Below, in pieces: positions 8,697-17,015 of a stretch of 41,863 nt of DNA. The notes under the pieces were generated by a model that was not told where the DNA came from, did no database searches, and saw only the letters and a list, made by a program, of their open reading frames with translations. The first letter of the stretch is position 1. Each line of letters begins with the position of its first letter. The translations under genes were made by a program, and so were the position numbers. The stretch is from Streptomyces africanus. GTDB taxonomy: Bacteria; Actinomycetota; Actinomycetes; Streptomycetales; Streptomycetaceae. Where the stretch lies: positions 1 to 41,863 of the forward strand of contig NZ_MUKA01000046.1 of NCBI RefSeq assembly GCF_002150735.1, in the 5' to 3' direction.

Positions 8697-10157
8697 ATGA
8701 CGGGCAACGGCAAGAGGTGGCCGGACCCGGCCGAGTGGTCCGGGAAGATCTACAGCTCGGGCTGGCGCGCATCCGAGGGCGGCACACGCCAGGTGATCGA
8801 GCCGGCCACGGGGCATGCGCTGGCCGAGGTCGGCGTCGCCTCGTCTGCGGACGTCGCCCGGGCCGGCGCACGGGCCGCCGAGGCCGCCGGAGACTGGGCT
8901 GCGGCAGCTCCGTCCGACCGTGTCGAGGTCCTGCTGCGCGCATCCTCCGCGCTGCGTGAACACAGCTCCACGTTCCGCGACTGGATCGTCCGCGAGTCGG
9001 CCGGCGTCCCCGCCAAGGGCGACTACGAGATCACCGCCGCCCTCGCCCAGCTGACGCACGCCGTGGGACTCGCGTCCCTGCCCAGGGGCGAGGTCCTGGC
9101 CCCGCAGACCCCCGGTGGAACGAGTCTGGCGTGGCGGGTGCCCCTGGGCGTCGTCGGCGTCATCAACCCATGGAACGCGCCGCTCCTGTTCGCGGTGCGC
9201 GCGCTGGCGCCCGCACTGGCGCTGGGCAACACCGTGCTGCTCAAGCCCGACCCCCTGACTCCGGTGTCCGGGGGAGTCCTCGTCGCGCGGCTCTTCGAGG
9301 ACGCCGGACTGCCCGACGGGGTGCTGCACGTCCTGCCGGGCGGCGCGCAGACCGGGCAGGCGGTCGCGGCGGATCCTCATGTCGCCATGGTCGCGTTCAC
9401 CGGTTCCGCCGAGGTCGGACGCGTCGTGGCCCGCGTGGCGGGGGAGGGGCTGAAACGGGTCGTCCTGGAGCTCGGCGGCAAGAACGCGCTCGTCGTGCTG
9501 GAGGACGCCGATGTGGACGCGGCCGCCTTGGCCGGGGCCGTGAGCAGCTTCGGATACCAGGGCCAGGCGTGCGTCGCCGCCGGCCGTCACCTGGTCCATG
9601 CCGATCTGGTCGAGGCGTACACCGACGCCCTGATCGGGCACGCGCGGGCCCTGCGCGTCGGTGACCCCCGCGTGGAGGGCGTCAGCCTCGGCCCGATCAT
9701 CAGCGAGCGGCTGGCCACCAGGATCGAGCGCATCGTCGACGAGAGCGTGGCCGGCGGGGCGCGAGTGCTCACGGGCGGGCGACGCGACGGACTCTTCTAC
9801 CCGCCCACCGTCCTGGACCGCGTCGACCGGGCCATGCCCGCGTTCACCGAGGAGATCTTCGGTCCCGTGGCCCCTGTCGTTCCCTTTCACAGCGAGGCGG
9901 AGGCCGTCGAGATCGCCAACGACACCGCGTACGGCCTGACGGCCGCGGTGCACTCCGGCTCCGTACCCAGGGCGACCGCTGTCGCCGAGCGACTGCGCAC
10001 CGGCATGGTCCACATCAACGACGTCTCCGCCAAGGACGCCGCGAACGCCCCCTTCGGAGGCATGGGCATCTCCGGCAACGGCTCCCGCATCGGCGGCACG
10101 GCCAGCCTGGAGGAGTTCACCCAGTGGCGCTGGATGACGGCACCCGGACCGGTGTGA
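8697..10157 (+). CDS. NAD(P)-dependent aldehyde dehydrogenase
   Basis: This 486-residue ALDH-superfamily enzyme oxidises an aldehyde to its acid. The general base Glu258 sits in VVLELGGKN and the nucleophile Cys292 in GQACVAAG, the usual 34-residue spacing. The PWNAPLLF cofactor motif, the FTGSAEVGR glycine motif and the EEIFGPVAPVVPF block are all present. The sequence is closest in feel to benzaldehyde/vanillin-type dehydrogenases (NDVSAKDAANAPFGGMG near the end), but this is an impression. I chose the ATG at 8697, which has GGAGGG 8 bp upstream, over a GTG at 8640. A hairpin follows at 10170. Confidence 0.9.
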   Translation: MTGNGKRWPDPAEWSGKIYSSGWRASEGGTRQVIEPATGHALAEVGVASSADVARAGARAAEAAGDWAAAAPSDRVEVLLRASSALREHSSTFRDWIVRESAGVPAKGDYEITAALAQLTHAVGLASLPRGEVLAPQTPGGTSLAWRVPLGVVGVINPWNAPLLFAVRALAPALALGNTVLLKPDPLTPVSGGVLVARLFEDAGLPDGVLHVLPGGAQTGQAVAADPHVAMVAFTGSAEVGRVVARVAGEGLKRVVLELGGKNALVVLEDADVDAAALAGAVSSFGYQGQACVAAGRHLVHADLVEAYTDALIGHARALRVGDPRVEGVSLGPIISERLATRIERIVDESVAGGARVLTGGRRDGLFYPPTVLDRVDRAMPAFTEEIFGPVAPVVPFHSEAEAVEIANDTAYGLTAAVHSGSVPRATAVAERLRTGMVHINDVSAKDAANAPFGGMGISGNGSRIGGTASLEEFTQWRWMTAPGPV

Positions 10158-10169
10158 CACAACAAGAAA

Positions 10170-10191
10170 GGCAAGGAGTCCTCTCCTTGCC
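10170..10191 (+). terminator. hairpin terminator after the aldehyde dehydrogenase
   Basis: A perfect 9-bp stem, GGCAAGGAG pairing with CTCCTTGCC around a 4-nt loop, lies 12 bp after the stop codon. There is no U-tract, as usual in Streptomyces. It separates the dehydrogenase transcript from the promoter region of the next gene. Confidence 0.65.
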
Positions 10192-10213
10192 ACTCTCAAG
10201 CTATAACACACGG

Positions 10214-10234
10214 GGGGTCTTGCGGCAAGGCCCC
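10214..10234 (+). promoter_or_regulatory. rifamycin-associated element (RAE)-like palindrome
   Basis: Two 10-bp arms, GGGGTCTTGC and GCAAGGCCCC, flank a single central G with one mismatched pair. This matches, as far as I recall the published consensus, the RAE inverted repeat found upstream of rifamycin-inactivating and rifamycin-protection genes in actinomycetes, where it mediates induction by rifamycins. A TATAAC hexamer lies just upstream at 10202-10207. The element is 57 bp before the GTG start of the HelR-type gene, where an RAE is expected. Confidence 0.8.
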
Positions 10235-10291
10235 ATGTCTCCCGCACACTGTCCCGCCTAGGCCAAGGACCTGCGGAAACGGGAGCATGAC

Positions 10292-12451
10292 GTGACCCCC
10301 CTGACCACGAGCGCGTTCGACCTTCCCGACCGCCTCTCGCACAAAGCCGACCCGGCGCTGATCGCCGGGGACGAGCGGCACTTCGCCGCCGTCGCCGACT
10401 GCCTGGAGCAGTCGATCGCCGAACTGTCCGGGCGTCTCGAAGCCGAGCGCAAGGCCCCCGGCGGCAAGGGGCGGCAGGCCATGGACCGGGACGCCGAGAT
10501 CCACCGGCTCACCGCCCGCCTGCGCGCACTGCGCCGCTTCGGACTCGACCTGTGCCTCGGGCACATGGTCGCCACCGACGGCTCCGAGCCCGTGTACGTG
10601 GGACGGCTCGGCCTCACGGACCGTGAGGGACGCCGTCTGCTGGTCGACTGGCGATCCCCCGCGGCCGAGCCGTTCTTCGGGGCCACCCATGCCAACCCGA
10701 TGGGGCTCGCCAGCCGTCGCCGGTACCGCTGGACCGGCGGCCGGGTCAGCGACTACTGGGACGAGGTGTTCACCGCCGACGCCTTCGACGGGCACGCCGC
10801 GCTCGACGACCAGTCCGCCTTCATCGCCAGCCTGGGCACCAACCGCTCGCCCCGGATGCGGGACGTGCTCGGCACCATCCAGGCCGACCAGGACGCCATC
10901 ATCCGCGCCGGTTCGCGCGGTGCCCTCGTCGTCGACGGCGGCCCGGGCACCGGCAAGACCGTCGTCGCCCTGCACCGCTCCGCCTACCTCCTCTACTCCG
11001 ACCCGCGCCTCGGGCAGCACCGCCGGGGCGGCGTGCTGTTCGTCGGCCCGCACCGGCCCTACCTGTCCTACGTCTCCGACGTCCTGCCCAGCCTCGGCGA
11101 GGAGGGCGTGCAGACCTGCGTCCTGCGGGACCTCGTCGACGAGGGAGCCACGGCCGGGGAAGAGACCGACCCGGAGGGGGCCCGGCTGAAGTCGTCCGCG
11201 GACATGGTGCGCGCGATCGAGAAGGCCGTCCGGTTCTACGAGGAACCGCCCACCGAGGCCATGACGGTCACGACCCACTGGTCCGACATCCGCCTGAGCG
11301 CCGCCGACTGGGCCGTGGCGTTCTCGGCGGCGGAACCCGGCACGCCGCACAACGAGGCCCGCGACCAGGTCTGGGAGGAACTGCTCACGATCCTGGTGGA
11401 CAAGCACGAGGGCGAGGTCCCGGAGGCCCTGCTGCGCAAGTCGCTGGCACAGGACCGGGAGTTGCTCACGGCATTCAACCGGGCCTGGCCCATCCTGGAG
11501 GCGACCGACCTCGTCGGGGACCTCTGGTCGGTGCCGGCCTACCTTCGGATGTGCGCTCCCTGGCTCAGCCGCGACGAGGTGCGCACGCTGCAACGCGCGC
11601 GGCCCCAGGCCTGGACGGTGTCCGACCTGCCGCTGCTGGACGCGGCCCGGCAGCGGCTCGGCGACCCGGAGGCCTCCCGGCGCGAGCGCCGGAGGGAGGC
11701 CGCCGTCTCCGCCCAGCGCGAGCGGATGGCCGACGTCATCGACGACCTGCTGGAGGCGCACAGCTACGACGACGGCGAGGGCGTGCTGGTCATGCTGCAC
11801 GGGCAGGACATGCGCAACTCCCTGGTCGACGAGAGCGCCCTGCCCACCGCCGACCCGGACCGGCTCGCCGGGCCGTTCGTGCACATCGTCGTGGACGAGG
11901 CGCAGGAACTGACCGACGCGGAGTGGCAGATGCTGCTGCAGCGCTGCCCGTCCCGCAGCTTCACCATCGTCGGGGACCGTGCCCAGGCCCGGCACGGGTT
12001 CACGGAGTCGTGGCGGGAACGGCTGGAGCGGGTCGGGTTCGACCGGGTCGACCTGGCCTCGCTGAGCATCAACTACCGGACGCCGGCGGAGATCATGGCG
12101 GAGGCCGAGCCGGTCATCCGGGCCGCGCTGCCGGACGCCAACGTGCCGACGTCGATCCGCAGCGGCGGCGTTCCGGTCGAGTACGGGCCGGTCTCGGAGC
12201 TGAGCTCGGTCCTCGACACCTGGCTCGCCGCCCATGCCGACGGGATCGCCTGTGTCATCGGCGATCCCGCGTTCCGCCCGGCGTCCTCCCGCGTCCGTTC
12301 GCTGACCCCGGAGCTGTCGAAGGGGCTGGAGTTCGACCTCGTCGTCCTCGTCGACCCGCAGGACTTCGGTACGGGCATCGAAGGGGCGGTCGACCACTAT
12401 GTGGCGATGACCCGGGCGACCCAGCAGCTCGTCGTCCTCACGAGCTCCTGA
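10292..12451 (+). CDS. helR: HelR-type RNA polymerase-recycling/rifamycin-protection ATPase
   Basis: This 719-residue superfamily 1 (UvrD-like) ATPase belongs to the HelD/HelR family. HelR proteins bind RNA polymerase, displace rifamycin and rescue stalled enzyme. Walker A is GGPGTGKT at about residues 215-222, Walker B is VVDEAQE at about 533-539, a SF1 motif IV-like arginine block NYRTP is near 594, and the C-terminal motif reads VAMTRATQQLVVL. The N-terminal helical arm (about residues 25-85), the VYVGRLGL/LVDWRSPAAEPFF block and the missing classical helicase 2A/2B organisation are typical of HelD-like proteins. The GTG start at 10292 has GGGAG 6 bp upstream. The RAE-like palindrome upstream separates HelR from general HelD or UvrD proteins. 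It is a single-gene unit between two hairpins. Confidence 0.88.
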   Translation: MTPLTTSAFDLPDRLSHKADPALIAGDERHFAAVADCLEQSIAELSGRLEAERKAPGGKGRQAMDRDAEIHRLTARLRALRRFGLDLCLGHMVATDGSEPVYVGRLGLTDREGRRLLVDWRSPAAEPFFGATHANPMGLASRRRYRWTGGRVSDYWDEVFTADAFDGHAALDDQSAFIASLGTNRSPRMRDVLGTIQADQDAIIRAGSRGALVVDGGPGTGKTVVALHRSAYLLYSDPRLGQHRRGGVLFVGPHRPYLSYVSDVLPSLGEEGVQTCVLRDLVDEGATAGEETDPEGARLKSSADMVRAIEKAVRFYEEPPTEAMTVTTHWSDIRLSAADWAVAFSAAEPGTPHNEARDQVWEELLTILVDKHEGEVPEALLRKSLAQDRELLTAFNRAWPILEATDLVGDLWSVPAYLRMCAPWLSRDEVRTLQRARPQAWTVSDLPLLDAARQRLGDPEASRRERRREAAVSAQRERMADVIDDLLEAHSYDDGEGVLVMLHGQDMRNSLVDESALPTADPDRLAGPFVHIVVDEAQELTDAEWQMLLQRCPSRSFTIVGDRAQARHGFTESWRERLERVGFDRVDLASLSINYRTPAEIMAEAEPVIRAALPDANVPTSIRSGGVPVEYGPVSELSSVLDTWLAAHADGIACVIGDPAFRPASSRVRSLTPELSKGLEFDLVVLVDPQDFGTGIEGAVDHYVAMTRATQQLVVLTSS

Positions 12452-12457
12452 CGCGGG

Positions 12458-12498
12458 CTCCGGCCGGGGCCCTCCCGCAGTGGGGGCCCCGGCCGGAG
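12458..12498. terminator. strong bidirectional hairpin between helR and the inositol operon
   Basis: A perfect 15-bp stem (CTCCGGCCGGGGCCC with its complement) around an 11-nt loop starts 6 bp after the helR stop. It also lies 15 bp beyond the stop of the convergent minus-strand operon. It can terminate transcription from both sides. Confidence 0.8.
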
Positions 12499-12513
12499 GT
12501 TCAAGGACGCCGC

Positions 12514-13383
12514 CTACGCGGCGAGCTCCTTGCGGATGCGGTCCAGCATGAACGCCGACGACTCCCGGGCCCGCTCCTCCCAGGCGAAGACACAGGACGT
12601 GGCGACACCGTCGAAGCCCACCTCGCGCAGCGTGCCGAAGAAGGCGTCCCAGTCGACCTCGCCCTGGCCGATGTCCAGGTGCTGGTGGATACGGGCCGGG
12701 GTGCCCGGCGGGTTGAGGATGTAGCGCAGGCCGGACGAGCCCTTGTGGTTGAAGGAGTCCGCGATGTGCACGTGCTGGAGCTTGTCACGGGCGTAGCGCA
12801 TCATCGCCGCGATGTCCGCCCCGACCTCGTCAGGCCCGGAGAGGTGGAAGGAGTGCGGGGCGCAGTACAGGTAGTTCACCCACGGCTTGTCGATCGCGCG
12901 GACGAGATCGACGGCGGGTGTGTTCTCCTCGCAGAAGTCGTCCGGGTGCGCCTCCAGGTTCAGAGCGATGCCTTCGCGCTCGAACACCGGCAGCAGCTCC
13001 TCCAGCGAGCGCCAGAAGGCGGCCTCGCTCTCGGCGGCGCGCTCGGGGCGCCCGTTGAACTCCGAGTTCATCAGCGGGCATTCGAGCTCGACGGTGATCT
13101 CGATCATCCGCTTCCAGTAGCGGACGGCCGCCTGCCGCTCGGTCTCGTCCGGCGAGGACCACTTGTACAGCGGCAGCACCGAGGACAGCCGCACGCCGTG
13201 CCGGCGCAGCGCCTGCTTCAGCTCCGCCACCCGCGCCTCGTCCGCACGCGGGTGCAGGAAGAACGGCATGAAGTCCGCGCGCGGCGACAACTCGATGTAC
13301 TCGTAGCCGAGTTCGGCCACCGTGCGCACCATGTCGTCGATCGGCAGCGCACGGAACATATAGGGGTCGAGGGCGATCTTCAC
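12514..13383 (-). CDS. sugar phosphate isomerase/epimerase (TIM barrel), inositol-operon member
   Basis: This 289-residue protein has the xylose isomerase-like TIM barrel fold. Metal-site candidates are in NLEAHPDDFCEE, HVHIADSF and the HLDIGQGEVDW block near the C-terminus. It is the last gene of a four-gene minus-strand operon. Its GTG start overlaps the stop of the upstream dehydrogenase gene as GTGA, which implies translational coupling and fixes the start. Members of this family next to IolG act as inosose dehydratases or as keto-inositol/3-keto-sugar isomerases; I cannot choose between these. It is a different subfamily from the isomerase at 15871-16821. A 15-bp hairpin follows. Confidence 0.87.
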   Translation of the reverse strand: MKIALDPYMFRALPIDDMVRTVAELGYEYIELSPRADFMPFFLHPRADEARVAELKQALRRHGVRLSSVLPLYKWSSPDETERQAAVRYWKRMIEITVELECPLMNSEFNGRPERAAESEAAFWRSLEELLPVFEREGIALNLEAHPDDFCEENTPAVDLVRAIDKPWVNYLYCAPHSFHLSGPDEVGADIAAMMRYARDKLQHVHIADSFNHKGSSGLRYILNPPGTPARIHQHLDIGQGEVDWDAFFGTLREVGFDGVATSCVFAWEERARESSAFMLDRIRKELAA

Positions 13384-14399
13384 GCGGTCCCTCCGTAGAA
13401 CGCGGGGCGGGGCTTCATGTCGGTGGTGACGCTCTCGCCGCCGGTCTCCAGGGACCGGACGGCGGCGTCGGTGATGACGGTGGCGGCATAGCCGTCCCAG
13501 GAGGACGGGCCGGTGGGCTCGGTACCGGCGGCCACCGAGGCGACCCACTCGCGGAACTCGGTGTCGAAGGCCTCCGCGAACCGGTCCTTCCAGTCCTGGA
13601 GCACACCCGTGCCGTGCCGGGCCGCGGTGCGGATCCCGACGGCCGCCGGGTCGGGCAGCCGGACCAGGCCGTCCTCGCCGACGACCTCGCACTGGATGTC
13701 GTAGCCGTACTGGCAGTTGACGAAGACCTCCAGGTCGATACGGACGCCCTCGGCGGTCTCGAAGACCATGATCTGCGGGTCCTTCAGGTGCGCGAACCGC
13801 TTGCTCGTCGGACGCGGGGTGACCACCTGCGCGGAGACGATCTCGTCGTCGAGCAGCCAGCGCAGCACGTCGATCTCGTGCACGGCCGTGTCCTGGGCGG
13901 CCATGGCGGAGTGGTACGACTCGGGCACCGTCGGGTTGCGGTGGGCGCAGTGCACGATCAGCGGGGCCCCGAGCGAGCCGGTCGACAAAACCTCCTTCAT
14001 CTGGCGGTAGCCGGCGTCGAAGCGGCGCATGAAGCCGACCTGCACCAGGCGGCGGCCGTGCGCCCGCTCGGCCTCGACGATCCGCAGACAGTCCTCGGCG
14101 GTCGTGGCCAGCGGTTTCTCGCAGAACACCGGCTTGCCGGCCGCGATCGCGTCCAGGACGTGCTCGGCGTGGGTGGGTCCCCAGGAGGTGACGAGGACGG
14201 CGTCCACGTCGGGAGAGGCGATCAGCTCCGCGCCCGTGGGCAGCGCGGTGGCCCCCACCCGGGCCGCCACCTCGGCGGCGCGCTCGGCGTCGATGTCGGT
14301 CACGGCCGTGACGGCGGCCCCGGTGACGACCTCGGTGAGCCGCCGGATGTGGTCCTGGCCGATCATTCCGGCGCCGATGACGCCTACACGTACGGTCAT
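13380..14399 (-). CDS. iolG: inositol 2-dehydrogenase (IolG type)
   Basis: This Gfo/Idh/MocA enzyme of 339 residues probably oxidises myo-inositol or a related cyclitol to the 2-keto form with NAD+. The Rossmann loop GVIGAGMIGQDH is at residues 6-17 and the catalytic Lys is in PVFCEKPLATT (EKP) near residue 96. VQVGFMRRFDAGYRQMK and the catalytic Asp/His pair in AVHEIDVLRWL follow, all as in actinobacterial IolG proteins. It is the third gene of the operon, 22 bp after the transporter stop and 4 bp overlapping the next isomerase. Substrate assignment rests on this resemblance and on the sugar porter and isomerase neighbours; scyllo-inositol or another polyol remains possible. Confidence 0.82.
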   Translation of the reverse strand: MTVRVGVIGAGMIGQDHIRRLTEVVTGAAVTAVTDIDAERAAEVAARVGATALPTGAELIASPDVDAVLVTSWGPTHAEHVLDAIAAGKPVFCEKPLATTAEDCLRIVEAERAHGRRLVQVGFMRRFDAGYRQMKEVLSTGSLGAPLIVHCAHRNPTVPESYHSAMAAQDTAVHEIDVLRWLLDDEIVSAQVVTPRPTSKRFAHLKDPQIMVFETAEGVRIDLEVFVNCQYGYDIQCEVVGEDGLVRLPDPAAVGIRTAARHGTGVLQDWKDRFAEAFDTEFREWVASVAAGTEPTGPSSWDGYAATVITDAAVRSLETGGESVTTDMKPRPAFYGGTA

Positions 14400-14421
14400 G
14401 GTCGTTCCTTCGAAGGGAGGG

Positions 14422-15861
14422 TCAGGAGAAGCGGGTGCGGAGTTCGGCTTCGAGGGTTTCGAGGGTGCGGCCCTTGGTCTCGGGGACGTAGCGCTTGACG
14501 AAGGCGAGCGACAGCAGGCCCGCCGCCACGAACAGGAAGAAGGTGTTGGAGATCCCGATCCCGGAGACCAGGGACGGGAAGACCAGCCCGATCACGAAGT
14601 TGGTCAGCCACAGCACCACGGCCGCGATGCCCATGCCGAAGCCGCGCATCCGCATCGGGAAGATCTCCGACAGCATCAGCCAGGTCACCGGGGAGATCGC
14701 GCCCTGCTGGAAGGCGAGGAACGTGACCGTCATGGCGAGCACCGCGAACGCCCGCGCGTCACCCGAGGGCAGGGCCAGGGAGAACACGCCGATCAGCAAC
14801 AGCGCGGCGGTCGTGCCGGCCTGGCCGGTCATCAGCATCGGGCGGCGCGGTACCCGGCCCAGCAGCCAGATGCCGACGAAGGTGGCCAGCACCGAGATCA
14901 CACCGTTGGCGATGTTCGCCGTCAGCGCGCTGTCGGCGGCGAAACCGGCGTCGGTGAGGATCTGCGTGCCGTAGTACATGATCGTGTTGACGCCGGTGAT
15001 CTGCTGCACGATCGCGATGCCGAACCCGACGAACATCAGCTTGCGCACCCACGGCGTGCTCCTCATGTCCTGCCAGCCGCCGAGCTTGGCCTGCTCGTCC
15101 TTGACGGCGAGCGCGGACACCTCCTTCAGCTCGGCCTCGGCCCGGGCCTGGGAGCGCACCTGCTTGAGGACCTCGAGTGCCTCCCCGAAGCGGCTCCGGG
15201 AGGCCAGCCAGCGCGGGCTCTCCGGCATCACGAGCATGCCGAACCAGAGCACCACGGCCGGCACCGTCGCGATGACCAGCATCCAGCGCCACACGCCACC
15301 GGACTCGCCGCCGACCTGGGCGATGATCGCGTTGGACGTGAAGGCCAGCAGCTGACCGCTGACGATCATCAGCTCGTTGCGCGTGACGAGGGCACCGCGC
15401 CGCTCGGCGGGCGACACCTCCGCGAGATACACCGGCACCGTCACCGACGCGCCGCCGACCGCGAGACCGAGCACGAACCGCGCCACGATCATCACCTCGG
15501 TCGTGGGCGCGAGCGTGCAGCCGAGCGCGCCGACGAAGAACAGCACGGCCAGCAGCAGGATGTTGCGCCGCCTGCCGCGCGCGTCCGACAACCGGCCGCC
15601 GGTCACCGCGCCCAGCGCGGCACCCAGCAGCAGCGAGCTGGTGACCATGCCCTCGGTGACCGGGGTCAGGCCGAGGTCCTCGGTCATGTAGGGCAGGGCG
15701 CCGTTGATGACGCCGGTGTCGTAGCCGAAGAGCAGACCACCGAACGTGGCGATGATCGTGATCAGCCTCAGCCGCCGCCTGACCGCCGGGGGAGCGTCGT
15801 CCGCGACGGCGGTGGCGGGGGGCGGGATGGGGGCCGGTGTCGTGTCGTCCCTGACGTCCAT
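14422..15861 (-). CDS. MFS sugar porter, probable inositol transporter
   Basis: This 479-residue major facilitator protein of the sugar porter family has 12 predicted membrane helices. Signature motifs are GGLLFGYDTGVINGAL (helix 1), GGRLSDARGRRR (loop 2-3 motif), PVYLAEVSPAERRGAL (after helix 4), the PESPRWL block, QQITGVNTIMYYG (helix 7) and YVPETKGRTLE at the end. Membership of an operon with IolG and two isomerases suggests proton-coupled myo-inositol uptake, as for IolT proteins. AAGGAG precedes the ATG at 15861, only 9 bp after the upstream isomerase stop. The N-terminal 30 residues are Pro/Ala-rich and cytoplasmic. Confidence 0.9.
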   Translation of the reverse strand: MDVRDDTTPAPIPPPATAVADDAPPAVRRRLRLITIIATFGGLLFGYDTGVINGALPYMTEDLGLTPVTEGMVTSSLLLGAALGAVTGGRLSDARGRRRNILLLAVLFFVGALGCTLAPTTEVMIVARFVLGLAVGGASVTVPVYLAEVSPAERRGALVTRNELMIVSGQLLAFTSNAIIAQVGGESGGVWRWMLVIATVPAVVLWFGMLVMPESPRWLASRSRFGEALEVLKQVRSQARAEAELKEVSALAVKDEQAKLGGWQDMRSTPWVRKLMFVGFGIAIVQQITGVNTIMYYGTQILTDAGFAADSALTANIANGVISVLATFVGIWLLGRVPRRPMLMTGQAGTTAALLLIGVFSLALPSGDARAFAVLAMTVTFLAFQQGAISPVTWLMLSEIFPMRMRGFGMGIAAVVLWLTNFVIGLVFPSLVSGIGISNTFFLFVAAGLLSLAFVKRYVPETKGRTLETLEAELRTRFS

Positions 15862-15870
15862 GGCCGCTCC

Positions 15871-16821
15871 TTACCTGTCGATGTTCGGGCGCCGGGTACC
15901 CGACAGGCCGCAGCCGGCCAGGTGTTCACGGGTGCTGACCGCGATCGGCAGCGGCACCTCGGGAGCACACGGGTACAGGTCCTGCTCGACGATCACGAAC
16001 AACTCGGCGTCGAGCCCCGCGAGTTCGGCCACCACCTCGGCCGGCTTCGGCACCCCGGCCGGCGGTGACACGCACACCCCGCGCTTCACGGCCTCGCCGA
16101 ACGACAGGTCCTCGGCCGCGACCTGCGCCAGGATCTCCGGGTCCATCTGCTTGATGTGCACGTAACCGATCCGCTCGCCGAAACGGCGGATCAGATCGAG
16201 GTTGTCCCCGCCGCCGTAGGCGACATGGCCCGTGTCCAGGCAGAGGTTGGTGTAACGGCTGTCGGACTCGTTGAGCAGCCGTTCGATCTCGGCCTGGGTC
16301 TGGATGTGGCTGTCGGCGTGCGGATGGACGACGAGCCGTACGTCGTACTCCTCCAGCAGCAGTTTGCCCAGCCGGTCGGCGGCCCGGCCGAATCCGGCCC
16401 ACTGCTCGGCGGTCAGCTCGGGCGACTCGGTGAACGCACCCGTCTTCTCGTCCCGGTACATCGGCGGGATGAAGACGAGATGGTGCGCCCCTGCGGCGGC
16501 GGTCAGCGCGGCGACCTGCCGGACATGGGCGAGCATCTCGTCCCAGGCCCCGGGCCGGTGCAGCGCGCCGAACGCGGTGCCGCCGGAGACCTTCAGCCCC
16601 CGGGCGTCCAGTTCGGCCTTCAGCCGCCGCGGGTCGGTGGGGAGATAGCCGTACGGGCCGAGCTCCAGCCACTCGTACCCGGCCCGGGCCAGCTCGTCGA
16701 GGAAACGGGTGTACGACACCTGGTGCTCGTCCTCGGGGAACCAGACCCCCCAGGAGTCGGGGGCGGAGCCGAGGCACAGGTTGCCGACGGTCGTACGCAG
16801 CGGGGCTGGCACCGTTGCCAT
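15871..16821 (-). CDS. sugar phosphate isomerase/epimerase, inosose dehydratase-like
   Basis: This is the first gene of the operon, 316 residues with a TIM barrel fold. APDSWGVWFPED near residue 20 opens strand 1. Metal-site candidates are His in LVVHPHADSH, Asp/His in NLCLDTGHVAYGG, His in YVHIKQMD and Glu in FVIVEQD, the set used by IolE/IolI-type enzymes to bind a divalent cation. An inosose dehydratase or inosose isomerase role is likely next to IolG; no iolB, iolC or iolD genes are in the window, so the pathway must be completed elsewhere. The ATG has GAAGGA upstream. The promoter with the LacI-type operator lies 50-105 bp before it. Confidence 0.85.
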   Translation of the reverse strand: MATVPAPLRTTVGNLCLGSAPDSWGVWFPEDEHQVSYTRFLDELARAGYEWLELGPYGYLPTDPRRLKAELDARGLKVSGGTAFGALHRPGAWDEMLAHVRQVAALTAAAGAHHLVFIPPMYRDEKTGAFTESPELTAEQWAGFGRAADRLGKLLLEEYDVRLVVHPHADSHIQTQAEIERLLNESDSRYTNLCLDTGHVAYGGGDNLDLIRRFGERIGYVHIKQMDPEILAQVAAEDLSFGEAVKRGVCVSPPAGVPKPAEVVAELAGLDAELFVIVEQDLYPCAPEVPLPIAVSTREHLAGCGLSGTRRPNIDR

Positions 16822-16874
16822 GGTGAGAGTCCTTCGGGGAGAGGAAGGGGGGCAGCGTAAAACTGATGCGCTCT

Positions 16875-16890
16875 ACTAGCGCGCTCTAGT
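16875..16890 (-). promoter_or_regulatory. LacI-family operator of the inositol operon
   Basis: ACTAGCGCGCTCTAGT is a 16-bp palindrome with two mismatched pairs. It sits 6 bp downstream of the -10 hexamer of the operon promoter, so a bound repressor would cover the transcription start. The half-site GCGCTCTA is repeated just before it at 16869. Exactly the same 16 bases occur at 33778-33793 before the sugar-binding lipoprotein gene. The divergent LacI regulator gene is the obvious ligand. Confidence 0.82.
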
Positions 16891-16896
16891 TCGAGT

Positions 16897-16926
16897 ACGA
16901 TGACCCCTGTCCAAATGTCATGTCAA
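16897..16926 (-). promoter_or_regulatory. promoter of the inositol operon
   Basis: On the minus strand TTGACA (16926-16921), an 18-bp spacer and CATCGT (16902-16897) form a recognisable vegetative-type promoter. It faces the isomerase gene at 16821. The distance from the -35 element to the operator is 30 bp, the same as in the promoter at 33801-33829. Confidence 0.7.
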
Positions 16927-17015
16927 TAGGTTGTTGCCGGGAGATTGCCGAGTCCTGGTGCGGGCCCCGGGCGGGACCCCCGTAAGGTGGTCGGCGTCGG
17001 AGGGTGGGTTCACAC

